Assembly: GCF_028609805.1 (NCBI RefSeq)
Contig: NZ_CP063189.1
Coordinates: forward strand, 1,798,001-1,862,000
Origin: Corynebacterium massiliense DSM 45435
GTDB lineage: Bacteria; Actinomycetota; Actinomycetes; Mycobacteriales; Mycobacteriaceae
Length of the DNA stretch: 64,000 bases
Direction of reading: 5' to 3'
The position numbers and the translations under genes are program-made. Positions 1 to 10,530 of this stretch are shown in pieces. Below the pieces are notes generated by a model, which searched no databases, was not told where the DNA came from, and worked only from the letters and a program-made list of their open reading frames with translations. Each line of letters starts with the position of its first letter. Within the stretch, counting starts at the first letter, position 1.

Positions 1-618
1 GACCAGCCGGACATCGTCGCCCATGATCATCTGGATAACACCGCTGAGCAGCGGGTAATGCGTGCATCCCAGCACCAGCGTATCAATGCCCGCCTCCCGC
101 AGCGGCGCCAAATACTTCTCCGCGACCGCCATGAGTTCGGGCCCGGACGTCTCGCCGCGCTCGACGAATTCCACGAACTTCGGGCACGCCACTGCCCACG
201 CCTCGACCCCCGGCGCGATGCTGAACAGGTCCTGGTATTCGCCGGAGTTGACGGTGCCTTGCGTGGCGATGACCCCGATCCGCCGGTTGCGCGTCGTCGC
301 CAGCGCCCGGCGCGCCGCCGGGTGGATGACCTCGAGGACGGGCACGTCGTAGCGCTCGCGGGCATCGCGAAGAAATGCGGCGGTGGCGGTGTTGCAGGCG
401 ATGACGAGCATTTTGCAGCCGGCATCGACAAGCTGGTCTGCGACGTCCTGGGCGTAGGAACGCACCTGGGCGATGGGCAGCGGGCCATAGGGCCCGTGCG
501 CGGTGTCGCCGATGTAGTCGATGGATTCGCGCGGCAAAAGCTGGGCGATGGTGCGCGCGACGGTCAGCCCGCCGACGCCCGAATCAAAGATTCCGATGGG
601 TGCAGACGCAGAACTCAC
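1..618 (-). CDS. murI: Glutamate racemase MurI, C-terminus cut by window edge
   Basis: Glutamate racemase converts L-glutamate to D-glutamate for peptidoglycan. The reading frame begins [21 protein letters not shown], the typical MurI start with the Asp-Ser of FDSGVGG; the first catalytic Cys lies in [13 protein letters not shown] and the second in [11 protein letters not shown]. The start is GTG at 618, whose GTGA overlaps the TGA stop of the upstream rhomboid gene, so the two are translationally coupled. About 206 codons are visible of the family's usual 260-290; the rest lies beyond base 1. It is the last visible gene of the minus-strand run clpS-DUF2017-rhomboid-murI, an order seen in many corynebacteria and mycobacteria. 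Identification is firm. Confidence 0.95.
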   Translation of the reverse strand, partial: MSSASAPIGIFDSGVGGLTVARTIAQLLPRESIDYIGDTAHGPYGPLPIAQVRSYAQDVADQLVDAGCKMLVIACNTATAAFLRDARERYDVPVLEVIHPAARRALATTRNRRIGVIATQGTVNSGEYQDLFSIAPGVEAWAVACPKFVEFVERGETSGPELMAVAEKYLAPLREAGIDTLVLGCTHYPLLSGVIQMIMGDDVRLV

Positions 619-1232
619 GGCTGGTAAGTGTACTCCCGCCGCACCGGATCATCGGAGGTGATGGTAAGCCCCGCGAGCACGCCGCCCACCGCGCCGAACA
701 GGTGCGCCTGCCAGGACACGCCCTCGGAAAGCGGCAACACGCCCCACACCAGGCTGGAGTAGAACAGGCCGAGCACCACGCCTAAAAGGATCTGGCGGAA
801 GCTGCGGTTGAAAAAGCCGCGCACGACGAGGTAGGCGAGCCAGCCGTAAATCATGCCGGACGCGCCGACGTGAATGGTGCCCACCCCGCCGAAGCACCAC
901 GTGCCGATGCCGCTGACCAGCATGACGATGAGCGAGACCTCCCACCACGTGCGCCGCGACGTCGCGGCGACGAGGAAGCAGAAGATAGCGCCCGGGATGG
1001 AGTTGGACACGATGTGGTCCACCCCGCCGTGCAGGAACGGCGCGCACACGATGCCGATGAGCCCCGCGGTATCGCGCGGGCGGATGCCGAACGCGTTGAG
1101 CTGGCCGGCGAAGAACACGGTGTTGATGAAAAAGACCGCCCAGATGACGGCGAGGTAGCCCACCGCGTAACGCAGGCCCACGTGGGCGCCACCGCGCTGG
1201 GGGACGGGGCGGCGCTGGGCATCGCCAAGCAT
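615..1232 (-). CDS. Rhomboid-family intramembrane serine protease
   Basis: This is a polytopic membrane protein of about 205 residues with the rhomboid signature. It has [10 protein letters not shown] early on, the serine motif GASGMIYG, and a C-terminal [12 protein letters not shown] carrying the catalytic histidine. Rhomboids cleave transmembrane segments inside the bilayer; the substrate here cannot be read from sequence. The ATG at 1232 overlaps the TAA stop of the DUF2017 gene (TAATG). A longer upstream reading frame exists, but it would overlap that gene heavily and I reject it. The gene sits between DUF2017 and murI, where actinobacterial genomes commonly carry a rhomboid gene. Family assignment is good; physiological role unknown. 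Confidence 0.9.
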   Translation of the reverse strand: MLGDAQRRPVPQRGGAHVGLRYAVGYLAVIWAVFFINTVFFAGQLNAFGIRPRDTAGLIGIVCAPFLHGGVDHIVSNSIPGAIFCFLVAATSRRTWWEVSLIVMLVSGIGTWCFGGVGTIHVGASGMIYGWLAYLVVRGFFNRSFRQILLGVVLGLFYSSLVWGVLPLSEGVSWQAHLFGAVGGVLAGLTITSDDPVRREYTYQP

Positions 1233-1762
1233 TAGCCCTCCATCATCGCGGTCAGCAGGGAGTCCTGATTGAACGCCAGCCACTCGACGATGGCGTCGCG
1301 GTCCGTCTCGTTCGGGCCCTCACCGGCGGCGACGTAGAGGCGGAGATCGTTGAGCGCCGCGACGAACGCCTGGGCCTCGTCCTCCCCGATGGCCACCTCG
1401 ACGCCCCCGGTCGGCCCGAGCGCGGTGTTTACCACCTGGAGGTTTTTGAGCTTGGCCTTGGCGATGTCATTTTCGTGCAGCGAGCGCAACAGCGAGGCGT
1501 CGCCGTCGTACTCCTGATCCTCGGGCCGCTGGAAGTCGGGGAACAGGCGGGCGAGCGACGGATCCTCCGGCGCCTCGGTGTGGCCGCTGGGCATGTCCAT
1601 CATCTCCGCCAGCTCGTCTTTCGGGGCGGACTGCGCGCGCTGGATGATCGCCTCGGAGACGGTCGAGGTCAGGTTGCCTAACACCTCGCGCTCCATCGGG
1701 TCGAAGACGGTGGTGAACTTCGCCTGCCGCATCAGCGGCTTCTTTTTCTTCCACGGTTGCAT
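1232..1762 (-). CDS. DUF2017 family protein
   Basis: Protein of 176 residues beginning MQPWKKKKPLMRQAKF. A basic N-terminus is followed by an acidic helical body and the C-terminal segment EWLAFNQDSLLTAMMEG. This is the actinobacterial DUF2017 family, almost always encoded directly downstream of clpS, which suggests but does not prove a role with the ClpS/ClpCP adaptor system. The ATG at 1762 is preceded by AAGGAGCG and lies 17 bases after the clpS stop; its own stop overlaps the next start. A much longer open frame upstream is the shadow of clpS in another frame. No enzymatic motif is visible and function is unknown. Confidence 0.85.
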   Translation of the reverse strand: MQPWKKKKPLMRQAKFTTVFDPMEREVLGNLTSTVSEAIIQRAQSAPKDELAEMMDMPSGHTEAPEDPSLARLFPDFQRPEDQEYDGDASLLRSLHENDIAKAKLKNLQVVNTALGPTGGVEVAIGEDEAQAFVAALNDLRLYVAAGEGPNETDRDAIVEWLAFNQDSLLTAMMEG

Positions 1763-1779
1763 GCGTCGCGCTCCTTTAC

Positions 1780-2100
1780 TTACCCGGCCTGCTGCATCGT
1801 GGCCCACAGGCCGGCTACCTGCAGTTTTTTCACGTCGCCTTCGACCTTGTCGCGCGCGCCGGACGACACCGCGGCCTTGCCCTCGGTGTGCACCTGCATC
1901 ATCAGTTCCTGGGCACGCTTTTTGTCGTAGCCCAATACGGTCTGGAAGACGTAGGTCACGTAGCTCATCAGGTTGACTGGGTCGTCCCAGACGATGCACA
2001 TCCACGGCAGATCGGGGCTCGTGGACACCTGGACTTCCTCGTCGATGTCCGGGGTGGCCAACGGCGGGGCCATAAGTTGCGGAGACATGCGCGCATTCAT
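1780..2100 (-). CDS. clpS: ATP-dependent Clp protease adaptor ClpS
   Basis: ClpS binds the N-domain of ClpC/ClpA and delivers N-degron substrates to ClpP. The 106-residue product has the family core: [20 protein letters not shown], then [20 protein letters not shown] and a C-terminal [10 protein letters not shown]. The conserved Asp-Asp-Pro-Val-Asn loop is the N-degron binding edge in characterised ClpS proteins. The ATG at 2100 is preceded by GGTGGAGG on the minus strand, a good ribosome binding site, which decides the start over longer upstream frames. It heads the minus-strand run with DUF2017, rhomboid and murI and is divergent from pncB, with only 50 bases between the two starts. Identification is firm. 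Confidence 0.93.
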   Translation of the reverse strand: MNARMSPQLMAPPLATPDIDEEVQVSTSPDLPWMCIVWDDPVNLMSYVTYVFQTVLGYDKKRAQELMMQVHTEGKAAVSSGARDKVEGDVKKLQVAGLWATMQQAG

Positions 2101-2150
2101 GGCCTCCACCCTAACCAAAGTGGGTGCCAGGGTCGCGTAGGGTGGGCACT

Positions 2151-3476
2151 GTGACTGATGCAACGTTGAACACTTCCACGGCCCTGCTGACCGATATGTA
2201 CGAGCTGACGATGCTCCAGTCGGCACTGCGCGACGGGACCGCGCACCGCGAGGTCACCTGCGAGGTCTTCGGGCGCAAGTTGCCCAACGAGCGGCGCTAC
2301 GGCGTCGTGGCGGGCATCCCCCGCGTCTTGGAGGCCATCCGCGATTTCCGTTTCAGCGAACAGCAGCTAGACAGCCTGTCGTTCCTCGACGACGAGGCGC
2401 GCGAGTACCTGCGCAACTACCGCTTTACCGGGCAGGTCGACGGTTACTTGGAAGGCGAGCTGTACTTTCCCAACTCGCCGATCTTGTCGGTGCGCGCGAC
2501 GTTCGCCGATGCCATCATTCTCGAGACGGTCATCCTGTCGATCCTGAACGCGGATTCCGCCGTCGCCGCGGCCGCCGCGCGCATGGTGGTCGCCGCGGAC
2601 GGGCGCCCAATCATCGAGATGGGCTCGCGCCGCGTCCACGAGCAGGCCGCCGTCACCGTCGCCCGGGCAGCCTACCTGGCGGGCTTTCACTCAACGTCGA
2701 ACCTGGAGGCGAGCCACCGCTACGGCATCCCGGCGGGCGGGACCTCGTCGCACGCGTGGACGCTCAACCACGTCAACCCGGACGGCACGCCGAACGAGAA
2801 GGCGGCGTTTCAGTCGCAGGTGGACTCGCTCGGCGCGGACACGACCTTGCTGGTGGACACGTTCGACATCACGCAGGGCGTGGACAACGCGGTGGAGGTC
2901 GCGGGCACGGACCTAGGCGGGGTGCGCATCGACTCCGGCAACCTGGGCGCGGTGACCCGGCGCGTGCGCCAGCAGCTCGACGAGCTGGGCGCCTACAACA
3001 CCAAGATCGTCGTCTCGTCGGACTTGGACGAGTTCGCCATCGCCGGGCTGCGCGGCGATCCCATCGACGTCTACGGCGTGGGCACCTCTGTGGCCACGGG
3101 TTCTGGCGCCCCGACCGCGGGGCTGGTGTACAAGGTCGTGGAGGTCGACGGCGTGCCGGTGGCCAAGCGCTCGTCGTCGAAGCAGTCGACCGGCGGGGCG
3201 AAGCAGGCCATCCGCACCTTCCGCTCCACCGGTGTGGCCGTGGAGGAGATCGTCTTCCCGCTCGGGGCCGAGGCGCCGGACACCGGGTCGCTCACCGTCC
3301 GCGAGCTCACCCACCCGCTCATGCGCGACGGCGAGATCGTTTCCGGCCTGCCCACGTTGGAGGAGTCGCGGGAGATGCTGGCGGAAAACATCAAGACGCT
3401 GCCGTGGGAGGGTTTGGCGCTCACGCGTGACGATGCCGCCGTCCCCACCCGCATGACCGGTTTCGCCTCCCACTAG
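2151..3476 (+). CDS. pncB: Nicotinate phosphoribosyltransferase
   Basis: Catalyses nicotinate plus PRPP to nicotinate mononucleotide, the salvage entry to NAD. Family features visible in the 441-residue product include the N-terminal [16 protein letters not shown], the histidine-bearing [12 protein letters not shown] (the histidine phosphorylated in this family), RIDSGNLG for phosphoribosyl binding and [11 protein letters not shown]. The GTG at 2151 lies seven bases after a TAGGGT -10 box (2138-2143), as expected for a leaderless message; an upstream in-frame GTG at 2124 lacks this context. The gene is divergent from clpS and followed 11 bases later by dinG. nadE, which finishes NAD synthesis, is also in this window but not linked in an operon. 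Confidence 0.93.
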   Translation: MTDATLNTSTALLTDMYELTMLQSALRDGTAHREVTCEVFGRKLPNERRYGVVAGIPRVLEAIRDFRFSEQQLDSLSFLDDEAREYLRNYRFTGQVDGYLEGELYFPNSPILSVRATFADAIILETVILSILNADSAVAAAAARMVVAADGRPIIEMGSRRVHEQAAVTVARAAYLAGFHSTSNLEASHRYGIPAGGTSSHAWTLNHVNPDGTPNEKAAFQSQVDSLGADTTLLVDTFDITQGVDNAVEVAGTDLGGVRIDSGNLGAVTRRVRQQLDELGAYNTKIVVSSDLDEFAIAGLRGDPIDVYGVGTSVATGSGAPTAGLVYKVVEVDGVPVAKRSSSKQSTGGAKQAIRTFRSTGVAVEEIVFPLGAEAPDTGSLTVRELTHPLMRDGEIVSGLPTLEESREMLAENIKTLPWEGLALTRDDAAVPTRMTGFASH

Positions 3477-3487
3477 ACTCGGGTGAA

Positions 3488-5464
3488 GTGAACGACAGGG
3501 ATGAGTTACTCGCCGCCGCCGTAGCGGGGCTGGGCGGCAGCCGGCGCGCCGGCCAGGAACGCATGGCCGCGGCGGTGACCAAGGCGCTGGACTCGTCCCG
3601 CCACCTCGCGGTGCAGGCGGGCACCGGCACCGGCAAGTCCTTGGCGTACCTCGTGCCGGCGATCCGCTACGCGCAGGAACACGACACCGCCGTCGTGGTG
3701 TCCACCGCGACGCTGGCCCTGCAGCGCCAGCTGGTCAAACGCGATCTGCCGCGGCTTGCCGATGCCCTCGACGGCCACCTCGACCACAAACCGACCTTCG
3801 CCATCTTGAAGGGCCGCTCGAACTACGCGTGCCTGAACAAGCTCGCGCGCGACGAGGCGCTGCCGGAGGAAGCGCTGCTCGACGAGACGGCGGTGTCGCG
3901 GACCGGTGCGCAGGTCAAACGCATCTACGAGTGGGCCGGCGACTCCGACACGGGCGACCGGGACGACCTCGAACCGGGGGTGAGCGACCTGGCGTGGAAG
4001 CAGGCATCGGTAAGCGCGCAAGAATGCCTCGGCGCCGCACGCTGCCCCCACGGGGAGGAGTGCTTCGCCGAACTGGCCCGCGCGAAGGCGGCCGACGTGG
4101 ACATCGTGGTGACCAACCACGCGATGCTCGCCATCGATGCGCTTTCCGAGGCAAATATCCTGCCCGCACACAGCGCCGTCATCGTGGACGAGGCGCACGA
4201 GCTCGACGCGCGCATCACCGGGGTGGCCACGGCGACGCTGAGCCAGCGCTCTCTGAAACTCGCGGCGAAGCGCACCCGCACGCTCGGCTCGGAGAAGGAA
4301 GCCAGCGAGATTGAAGAGCAGGCGGTAGAACTCGACGCCACGGTGGAAGAGCTGCCCGCCGGCCGCTGGCTCGCGGTGAAATCCACGGAAGAGGAAACGG
4401 CTGCCTCCCAGCTCGAGGGGTTAGGCAAGACGCTCGCCCGCGCCCGCGAGGCCGTGGGCCGGCAGCCGGAGGGCGAGGCGGCAAACGACCCGGAGAAGGC
4501 GGCCGAACGCTACAACCTGTCGAACTTGCTGGCGGAGATGGGTGAGACGGTCACGCGCATCCTCGACGTGTTCGACACCGGCGACCCTGCCGATTCCGAC
4601 GACGTGGTGTGGGTAGACAAAAGCGAGCACACCCGCGGGGTGTCGGTCGCTCCCCTATCGGTCGCGGATACGCTGCGCAATTCGCTGTTTTCGGACAACA
4701 CGGTGGTGCTGACGTCGGCGACGCTCGCACTGGGCGGGCGCTTCGACGCGATGGCCGCCGCGTGGGGGTTGCCCGACGGCAAGTGGGACAGCCTCGACGC
4801 CGGCACGCCTTTTGACCCGGGCAAGTCCGGCATTCTCTACACCGCGCGGCATCTGCCCACGCCAGGGCGGGACGGGCTGGCCGAGGAGACACTCCAGGAG
4901 ATAGCGGAGCTTCTCACCGCGGCCGGCGGGCGCACGCTCGGGCTGTTTTCATCGCGGCGGGCCGCCGACCAAGCCGCGGATGCGATGCGTCAGCGGACGC
5001 CGTTTGAGATTTTGCGGCAGGGTGAGGATTCCATCGGCACGCTGGTGCAGAAGTTCTCCGACCACGAAAATGCGTGCTTGTTTGGCACGCTCAGCCTGTG
5101 GCAGGGCGTCGATGTGCCAGGGTCGGCGTGCTCGCTGGTGCTCATCGACCGCATTCCGTTCCCGCGGCCGGATGACCCGCTGCTGCAAGCGCGTGCCGAT
5201 GCCGCCAAAGCCGCCGGCCGCAACGGCTTCATGGAGGTCTCGGCCACCCACGCGGCGCTGCTGATGGCGCAGGGCGCGGGGCGTCTTCTGCGGTCGGCGA
5301 CGGACCGCGGCGTCGTCGCGGTGTTGGACAACCGGTTGGAGACGAAGCGCTACGGCGGCTTCCTCAAGGCGTCGCTGCCGCCGTTTTGGCAGACGACGAA
5401 CCCCGACACGGTGCGCGGCGCGCTGCGCCGCTTGGCGCAGGCCGCCACCGCCCCGCGCACCTAG
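3488..5464 (+). CDS. dinG: DinG-family ATP-dependent helicase with Fe-S cluster motif
   Basis: Superfamily 2 helicase of the XPD/DinG group. The 658-residue product has Walker A GTGTGKS at residues 45-51, a DEAH box in IVDEAHELDARITG, and motif VI in AQGAGRLLRSATDRG. Four cysteines typical of the DinG/XPD iron-sulfur cluster are present: one in SNYACLNKL and three in ECLGAARCPHGEECF. Family members unwind DNA with 5'-3' polarity and resolve R-loops or damaged forks. The GTG at 3488 lies eight bases after TAGACT, whose TAG is the pncB stop codon, so this start may be leaderless with its promoter inside the end of pncB. Assignment to the family is firm; the symbol is by family likeness. Confidence 0.9.
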   Translation: MNDRDELLAAAVAGLGGSRRAGQERMAAAVTKALDSSRHLAVQAGTGTGKSLAYLVPAIRYAQEHDTAVVVSTATLALQRQLVKRDLPRLADALDGHLDHKPTFAILKGRSNYACLNKLARDEALPEEALLDETAVSRTGAQVKRIYEWAGDSDTGDRDDLEPGVSDLAWKQASVSAQECLGAARCPHGEECFAELARAKAADVDIVVTNHAMLAIDALSEANILPAHSAVIVDEAHELDARITGVATATLSQRSLKLAAKRTRTLGSEKEASEIEEQAVELDATVEELPAGRWLAVKSTEEETAASQLEGLGKTLARAREAVGRQPEGEAANDPEKAAERYNLSNLLAEMGETVTRILDVFDTGDPADSDDVVWVDKSEHTRGVSVAPLSVADTLRNSLFSDNTVVLTSATLALGGRFDAMAAAWGLPDGKWDSLDAGTPFDPGKSGILYTARHLPTPGRDGLAEETLQEIAELLTAAGGRTLGLFSSRRAADQAADAMRQRTPFEILRQGEDSIGTLVQKFSDHENACLFGTLSLWQGVDVPGSACSLVLIDRIPFPRPDDPLLQARADAAKAAGRNGFMEVSATHAALLMAQGAGRLLRSATDRGVVAVLDNRLETKRYGGFLKASLPPFWQTTNPDTVRGALRRLAQAATAPRT

Positions 5465-5582
5465 CGGCCCGGCAGAATCCGCTCCGCCGCACCCCGCTGT
5501 GTTGTGCACCGCGCTGGCAAAAGACACTCGGCGTATAGGCGCGGCCGGTGTCGCGACGGCGTGAACGTCGGCTGCTGGTCTT

Positions 5583-6449
5583 TTACCCGCGCAACGAGGC
5601 GGGGACAGCCACGACCGTGGCGGAGTCGGGGGCGATTTCGGTGAAGCCGGCATCGCGAACCACCACTGCACCAGGTTCGCCGCAGTGCGCCTCGAACTCG
5701 GCGCGGGGTACTTCTCTCACGGCCAGCGGGAAGCCGCACGCGGCCCACGTGTGCACCGCCGCGAACGGCAAGCTCCCGGCGAGCAGCATCGACGCGTGCC
5801 CCGCCTGCGCGGCCGCCTTCCCAGCGCTCATGTTGAGGGCGCGGTCGACGTAGAGGACCGGCCACTCATCGTCAGGAAGCGCCGGTTCGTCGTACGGGAG
5901 GTCAGTGTGGCCGATCTGCAGCTTGCCGAGGCGCGGGTCCACCTCACTCACCGCTGACGGCGGAAACACGCGCGCCTGGGCGGCAGAGCCGGTTGTGTCA
6001 GCACCGGATTCGTCGGCAGCGGTAGCGGGGGCAGCGTGCGTGATGGTGATGCCTGGAAGCTCCTGGACGTCCTTCCACGCCTTGTTCCGCGCGCGGCGCG
6101 CCACCTTGCGGATGCGATGGCCGTACCAGGGGCGCAATTCATCTAAGAAGCGCGCGTCGAGACATACCGCCACCACTGCGCGGGCCGCGGCGGCGAGCAG
6201 CGCGCTGCGGGCGGGCGGTTCCTGCTTCGGCATGTCCAAAGCAATCTGCATCGCCTGAATCGTTTCGGGGCGGTCGGCGTCCTCGGGGTCGTCCCGCCAA
6301 TCGCGGCCGCTACACGCCGCGACGAGCTCGTCATAGGCGGCGCGGAGATCAGCCGTACGGAGATCAGCCGTACGGAAATCGGTCGTACGGGGATAAGCGC
6401 AGCGGGAGGGGTTATGTGCGAAATCGTTGTCCATCATATCCTCGGTCAT
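5583..6449 (-). CDS. PTH2-type peptidyl-tRNA hydrolase with long N-terminal region
   Basis: The C-terminal third resembles archaeal/eukaryotic type peptidyl-tRNA hydrolase 2: VLYVDRALNMSAGKAAAQAG, then HASMLLAG, then VVRDAGFTEIAPDSATVVAVP. PTH2 enzymes release peptides from prematurely dropped peptidyl-tRNA. The first roughly 170 residues are helical and of unknown role; the total of 288 residues is far longer than stand-alone PTH2 (about 115-120). The extreme N-terminus contains three near-identical five-residue units from a 15-bp tandem repeat. The ATG at 6449 is preceded by GGAAGG seven bases away; the in-frame TTG just upstream overlaps that spacing. It converges with dinG. The domain call is good; activity is inferred. 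Confidence 0.75.
   Translation of the reverse strand: MTEDMMDNDFAHNPSRCAYPRTTDFRTADLRTADLRAAYDELVAACSGRDWRDDPEDADRPETIQAMQIALDMPKQEPPARSALLAAAARAVVAVCLDARFLDELRPWYGHRIRKVARRARNKAWKDVQELPGITITHAAPATAADESGADTTGSAAQARVFPPSAVSEVDPRLGKLQIGHTDLPYDEPALPDDEWPVLYVDRALNMSAGKAAAQAGHASMLLAGSLPFAAVHTWAACGFPLAVREVPRAEFEAHCGEPGAVVVRDAGFTEIAPDSATVVAVPASLRG
6345..6389. repeat. 15-bp tandem repeat, three units, inside the PTH2 gene
   Basis: Three consecutive 15-bp units (6345-6359, 6360-6374, 6375-6389). The first two are identical (GAGATCAGCCGTACG) and the third differs at three positions. They encode repeated Arg-Thr-Ala-Asp-Leu/Phe units near the protein's N-terminus and keep the reading frame. Confidence 0.9.
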
Positions 6450-6480
6450 CAATAGGCCTTCCGGTGTGAGATGGGGCGCT

Positions 6481-6519
6481 AAAACGCCAAAACCGGCACC
6501 TCGCAGGTGAGGTGCCGGT
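6481..6519 (-). terminator. Intrinsic terminator of ctaD
   Basis: A perfect 11-bp inverted repeat ACCGGCACCTC / GAGGTGCCGGT (6492-6502 and 6509-6519) with a 6-base loop is followed on the minus strand by TTTGGCGTTTT. It lies 22 bases past the ctaD stop and before the PTH2 gene start. Confidence 0.88.
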
Positions 6520-6541
6520 CGGTCAGGAGTGGCGCGGCGGC

Positions 6542-8239
6542 TTAGTGGCCGTGGCCGGAGTGCGCCTCCTCGCGCATGCGCTTAACCATGTGCGGGTAGT
6601 GCAGCTCGAACGCCGGACGCTCGGAGCGGATGCGCGGCAGCGAGGTGAAGTTGTGGCTCGGCGGCGGGCAGGAGGTGGCCCACTCGAGCGAGTTGCCGTA
6701 ACCCCACGGGTCGTCCACGGTGACGATCTCGCCGTAGCGCCAGGACTTGAACACGTTCCAGATGAGCGGGATGACGGACGCGCCGAGTACGAAGGAGAAG
6801 ATCGTGGAGATCTGGTTGTACACGGTGAATCCGTCGGACGCGGCGTAGTCGGCGTAGCGGCGCGGCATGCCCATGTTGCCCAGCCAGTGCTGAACCAGGA
6901 AGGTGCCGTGGAAGCCGATGAACGTCAGCCAGAAGTGGATCTTGCCCAAGCGCTCGTCCAGCATGCGGCCGGTCATCTTCGGGAACCAGAAGTACAGGCC
7001 CGCGAAAGCGGAGAAGACGACGGTGCCGAACAGGGTGTAGTGGAAGTGCGCAATGAGGAAGTAGGACTCCGACAGGTGGAAGTCCAGCGCCGGTGACGCC
7101 AGCATGACGCCGGTCATGCCGCCGAAAAGGAAGGTCGCCATGAAGCCCATGGCGAAGATCATCGGGGTCTCCCAAGTGATGTGGCCCTTCCACATGGTGC
7201 CGACCCAGTTGAAGAACTTCACGCCGGTCGGAACGGCAATGAGGAAGGTCATGAAGGAGAAGAACGGCAGCAGGATGGCGCCGGTGACGTACATGTGGTG
7301 AGCCCACACGGCCATCGACAGGGTGCCGATGGACAGCGTCGCGAAGACCAGGCCGATGTAGCCGAAGACCGGCTTGCGGGAGAAGACCGGAACGACCTCG
7401 GAGATGATGCCGAAGAACGGCAGCGCGAGGACGTAGACCTCCGGGTGGCCGAAGAACCAGAACAGGTGCTGCCACAGGATGGCGCCGCCGTTGGCGGAGT
7501 CGTAGATGTGCGCGCCGAGCTTGCGGTCGTACAGAACACCGAGGGCCGCGGCGGTCAGCAGCGGGAAGATCATGAGGACCAGCACGGAGGCGGTGAAGAT
7601 GGACCAGCAGAACACCGGCATGCGGAACATGGTCATGCCCGGCGCACGCATGGTGAGCAGGGTGGTGATCATGTTGATGGCGGAAGCAATGGTGCCCACG
7701 CCGGTGGCGCCGACGCCAACGATCCACATGTCCGCGCCGATGCCCGGGGTGTGGACGCCGTCAGCCAGCGGCATGTACATGGTCCAGCCGAAGTCAGCCG
7801 CGCCACCCGGGGTGAGGAAGCCGGCCAGCATGACGAAACCACCGACGGTGGTGATCCAGAAACCAAAGTTGTTCAGACGCGGGAAGGCCACGTCCGGCGC
7901 GCCGATCTGCAGCGGCAGCACGAAGTTGGCAAAGCCCCACACAACCGGGGTCGCGAACAGCAGCAGCATGACGGTGCCGTGCATGGTGAACAGCTGGTTG
8001 AACTGCTCGTTGGACAGGAACTGCAGACCCGGAGTGAAAAGCTCCGCGCGCAGCAGCAGGGCCATGAAGCCACCGAGGAAGAAGAAGCTGAAGGCCATGA
8101 TGATGTACATGATGCCCAGCTGCTTGTGGTCGGTGGTGGTGATCATCTCCCATGCCTTGGAGCCCGGTTTCCCGTTCCCCGTCGGCTCTGGGCGGGTCGG
8201 CTCGACGTATTCCTCGAGCCGTGGCGCCACAGCGGTCAT
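6542..8239 (-). CDS. ctaD: Cytochrome c oxidase subunit I (aa3-type)
   Basis: Membrane subunit I of the terminal aa3 oxidase, carrying heme a, heme a3 and CuB. The 565-residue product has about twelve membrane helices. Family motifs include [14 protein letters not shown] at the first helix, the heme a ligand in [31 protein letters not shown] with the CuB His-Tyr pair, LWAHHMY-like [14 protein letters not shown], and the heme ligands in [14 protein letters not shown]. The ATG at 8239 follows AGGAGGATTTTA. The gene is monocistronic, flanked by its own terminator and a promoter region of roughly 290 bases. In C. glutamicum ctaD also lies next to nrdF. Identification is firm. Confidence 0.97.
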   Translation of the reverse strand: MTAVAPRLEEYVEPTRPEPTGNGKPGSKAWEMITTTDHKQLGIMYIIMAFSFFFLGGFMALLLRAELFTPGLQFLSNEQFNQLFTMHGTVMLLLFATPVVWGFANFVLPLQIGAPDVAFPRLNNFGFWITTVGGFVMLAGFLTPGGAADFGWTMYMPLADGVHTPGIGADMWIVGVGATGVGTIASAINMITTLLTMRAPGMTMFRMPVFCWSIFTASVLVLMIFPLLTAAALGVLYDRKLGAHIYDSANGGAILWQHLFWFFGHPEVYVLALPFFGIISEVVPVFSRKPVFGYIGLVFATLSIGTLSMAVWAHHMYVTGAILLPFFSFMTFLIAVPTGVKFFNWVGTMWKGHITWETPMIFAMGFMATFLFGGMTGVMLASPALDFHLSESYFLIAHFHYTLFGTVVFSAFAGLYFWFPKMTGRMLDERLGKIHFWLTFIGFHGTFLVQHWLGNMGMPRRYADYAASDGFTVYNQISTIFSFVLGASVIPLIWNVFKSWRYGEIVTVDDPWGYGNSLEWATSCPPPSHNFTSLPRIRSERPAFELHYPHMVKRMREEAHSGHGH

Positions 8240-8532
8240 TAAAATCCTCCTGACTAACAAGCGTCACGGGCACAAGCCCACGACGCTATTGTTGTACAAC
8301 CTCTGATAGTAAAGGACGGCCCAGAGGTTTTGCCAGCTCTCGATAAGAAATGAGCCGGCCCTTTACGGCCCGAGCACACCCCGCACCGGCCTTAACCGCT
8401 GTATGGCGGTCGCGCGGGAGGGCAGGGCATCGGCAAGCGCGTGACGCACCGCACTTTTTCGGCGGCCGCACGCTCTCCCACGCCCCGCGATGCACCCCCG
8501 GTTAGTATCAAACTTCCGAACGATCGGGCGTG
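8240..8532. other. Intergenic region between ctaD and nrdF
   Basis: It holds the ctaD upstream region and the end of the nrdF transcript. Visible items are a 10-bp palindrome GTTGTACAAC at 8291-8300, an inverted GGCCCTTTACGGCC-type stretch near 8355, and one exact intergenic copy of the 12-mer GCATCGGCAAGC at 8427-8438. I see no open frame with a ribosome binding site and no clear intrinsic terminator for nrdF. Confidence 0.6.
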
Positions 8533-9582
<1,050 letters not shown>

Positions 9583-9727
9583 CTACCCGCCGCCCGGCGC
9601 CACTTTGGCGGAACCCTCCCCTTGCCAGCAAACGGATAAAAAGCCGTTAAGCAGGCGATTCGGCACGGCCGTGCGGTACGCTGGTGCCCACATTCACGCC
9701 CACGACGCGAAGGAGGTTTTCGTCTCA

Positions 9728-10507
9728 ATGCCCGCCTCCCCCAGCGACCGAACCAGCGACCGACCAAGTGATCGGCCTGGCGGCCGACGCGCCGAGCGGC
9801 CCCGAGGCCGAACCGGAACCACTCCCCCGCGGGTGAACGACATCCTGGATTCTTTGGGCGCGGCTATCGCAGCCGGGGACCTACCGGCCGGTGAGACGTT
9901 CACGCTTGGCGATATCTCCTCCCGCTGGCAGACCTCCCGCACCGTCGCGCGTGAAGTGATGCGCGCGCTCGAGCAGCTGGGGATGGTCTCGGCGGCGCGG
10001 CGGACCGGGATGACGGTGCTGCCACAGGAGAGGTGGCAGGTGTTTCACAGCAAGGTGATCTCGTGGCGGCTACAGGCGGAAAAGTCGCGGGCCGCGCAGT
10101 TGAGCTCGCTCAATCAAGTGCGCCTCGGGATAGAACCGATAGCCGCGCGCGCCGCGGCGGAACACGCGACCGCGGCAGAACGCGCCGAGCTCATCCGGTT
10201 GTCCAACCGGCTGATGTCGCTGGCTGCGCACCCCTCCCAGCGCGTGGGCGAGGAATTGGAAACCGATCTGGAGTTCCACGCGTCGGTGCTGCGCGCGTCC
10301 CACAACGAGATGTTCGCGGCGCTGGCGCCGAGCCTGTTGGCGATATTAAAGGGAAAGTCCATCTACGGCTCGCGCAAACGCGACCCCGTGGCAGGCACGG
10401 CGAGTGTGCACGCGGAGTTGGCGCGGGCCATCGATAAGGGTGCGTGCGACGCCGCCGAGGAGCTGGCGCGGCGCATCTTGGATACGAACCGCGCCGGCGA
10501 CAGCTAG
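9728..10507 (+). CDS. gntR1: GntR/FadR-family transcriptional regulator, GntR1-like
   Basis: DNA-binding regulator of 259 residues. The N-terminal winged helix is visible in LGDISSRWQTSRTVAREVM followed by RALEQLGMVSAARRTGM. The C-terminal all-helical FCD ligand domain carries its metal-binding histidines in LEFHASVLRASHNEM and VHAELARAI. A Pro/Arg/Ser-rich disordered stretch precedes the HTH. The ATG at 9728 follows AAGGAGG eleven bases upstream; the longer open frame to 9521 overlaps the nrdF promoter and is rejected. Position between nrdF and nrdE matches C. glutamicum gntR1 (cg2783, from memory), a repressor of gluconate catabolism that responds to gluconate. The family is firm; orthology rests on synteny. 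Confidence 0.8.
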   Translation: MPASPSDRTSDRPSDRPGGRRAERPRGRTGTTPPRVNDILDSLGAAIAAGDLPAGETFTLGDISSRWQTSRTVAREVMRALEQLGMVSAARRTGMTVLPQERWQVFHSKVISWRLQAEKSRAAQLSSLNQVRLGIEPIAARAAAEHATAAERAELIRLSNRLMSLAAHPSQRVGEELETDLEFHASVLRASHNEMFAALAPSLLAILKGKSIYGSRKRDPVAGTASVHAELARAIDKGACDAAEELARRILDTNRAGDS

Positions 10508-10530
10508 GGCTGTTGCACGCCCCGCCCCCG

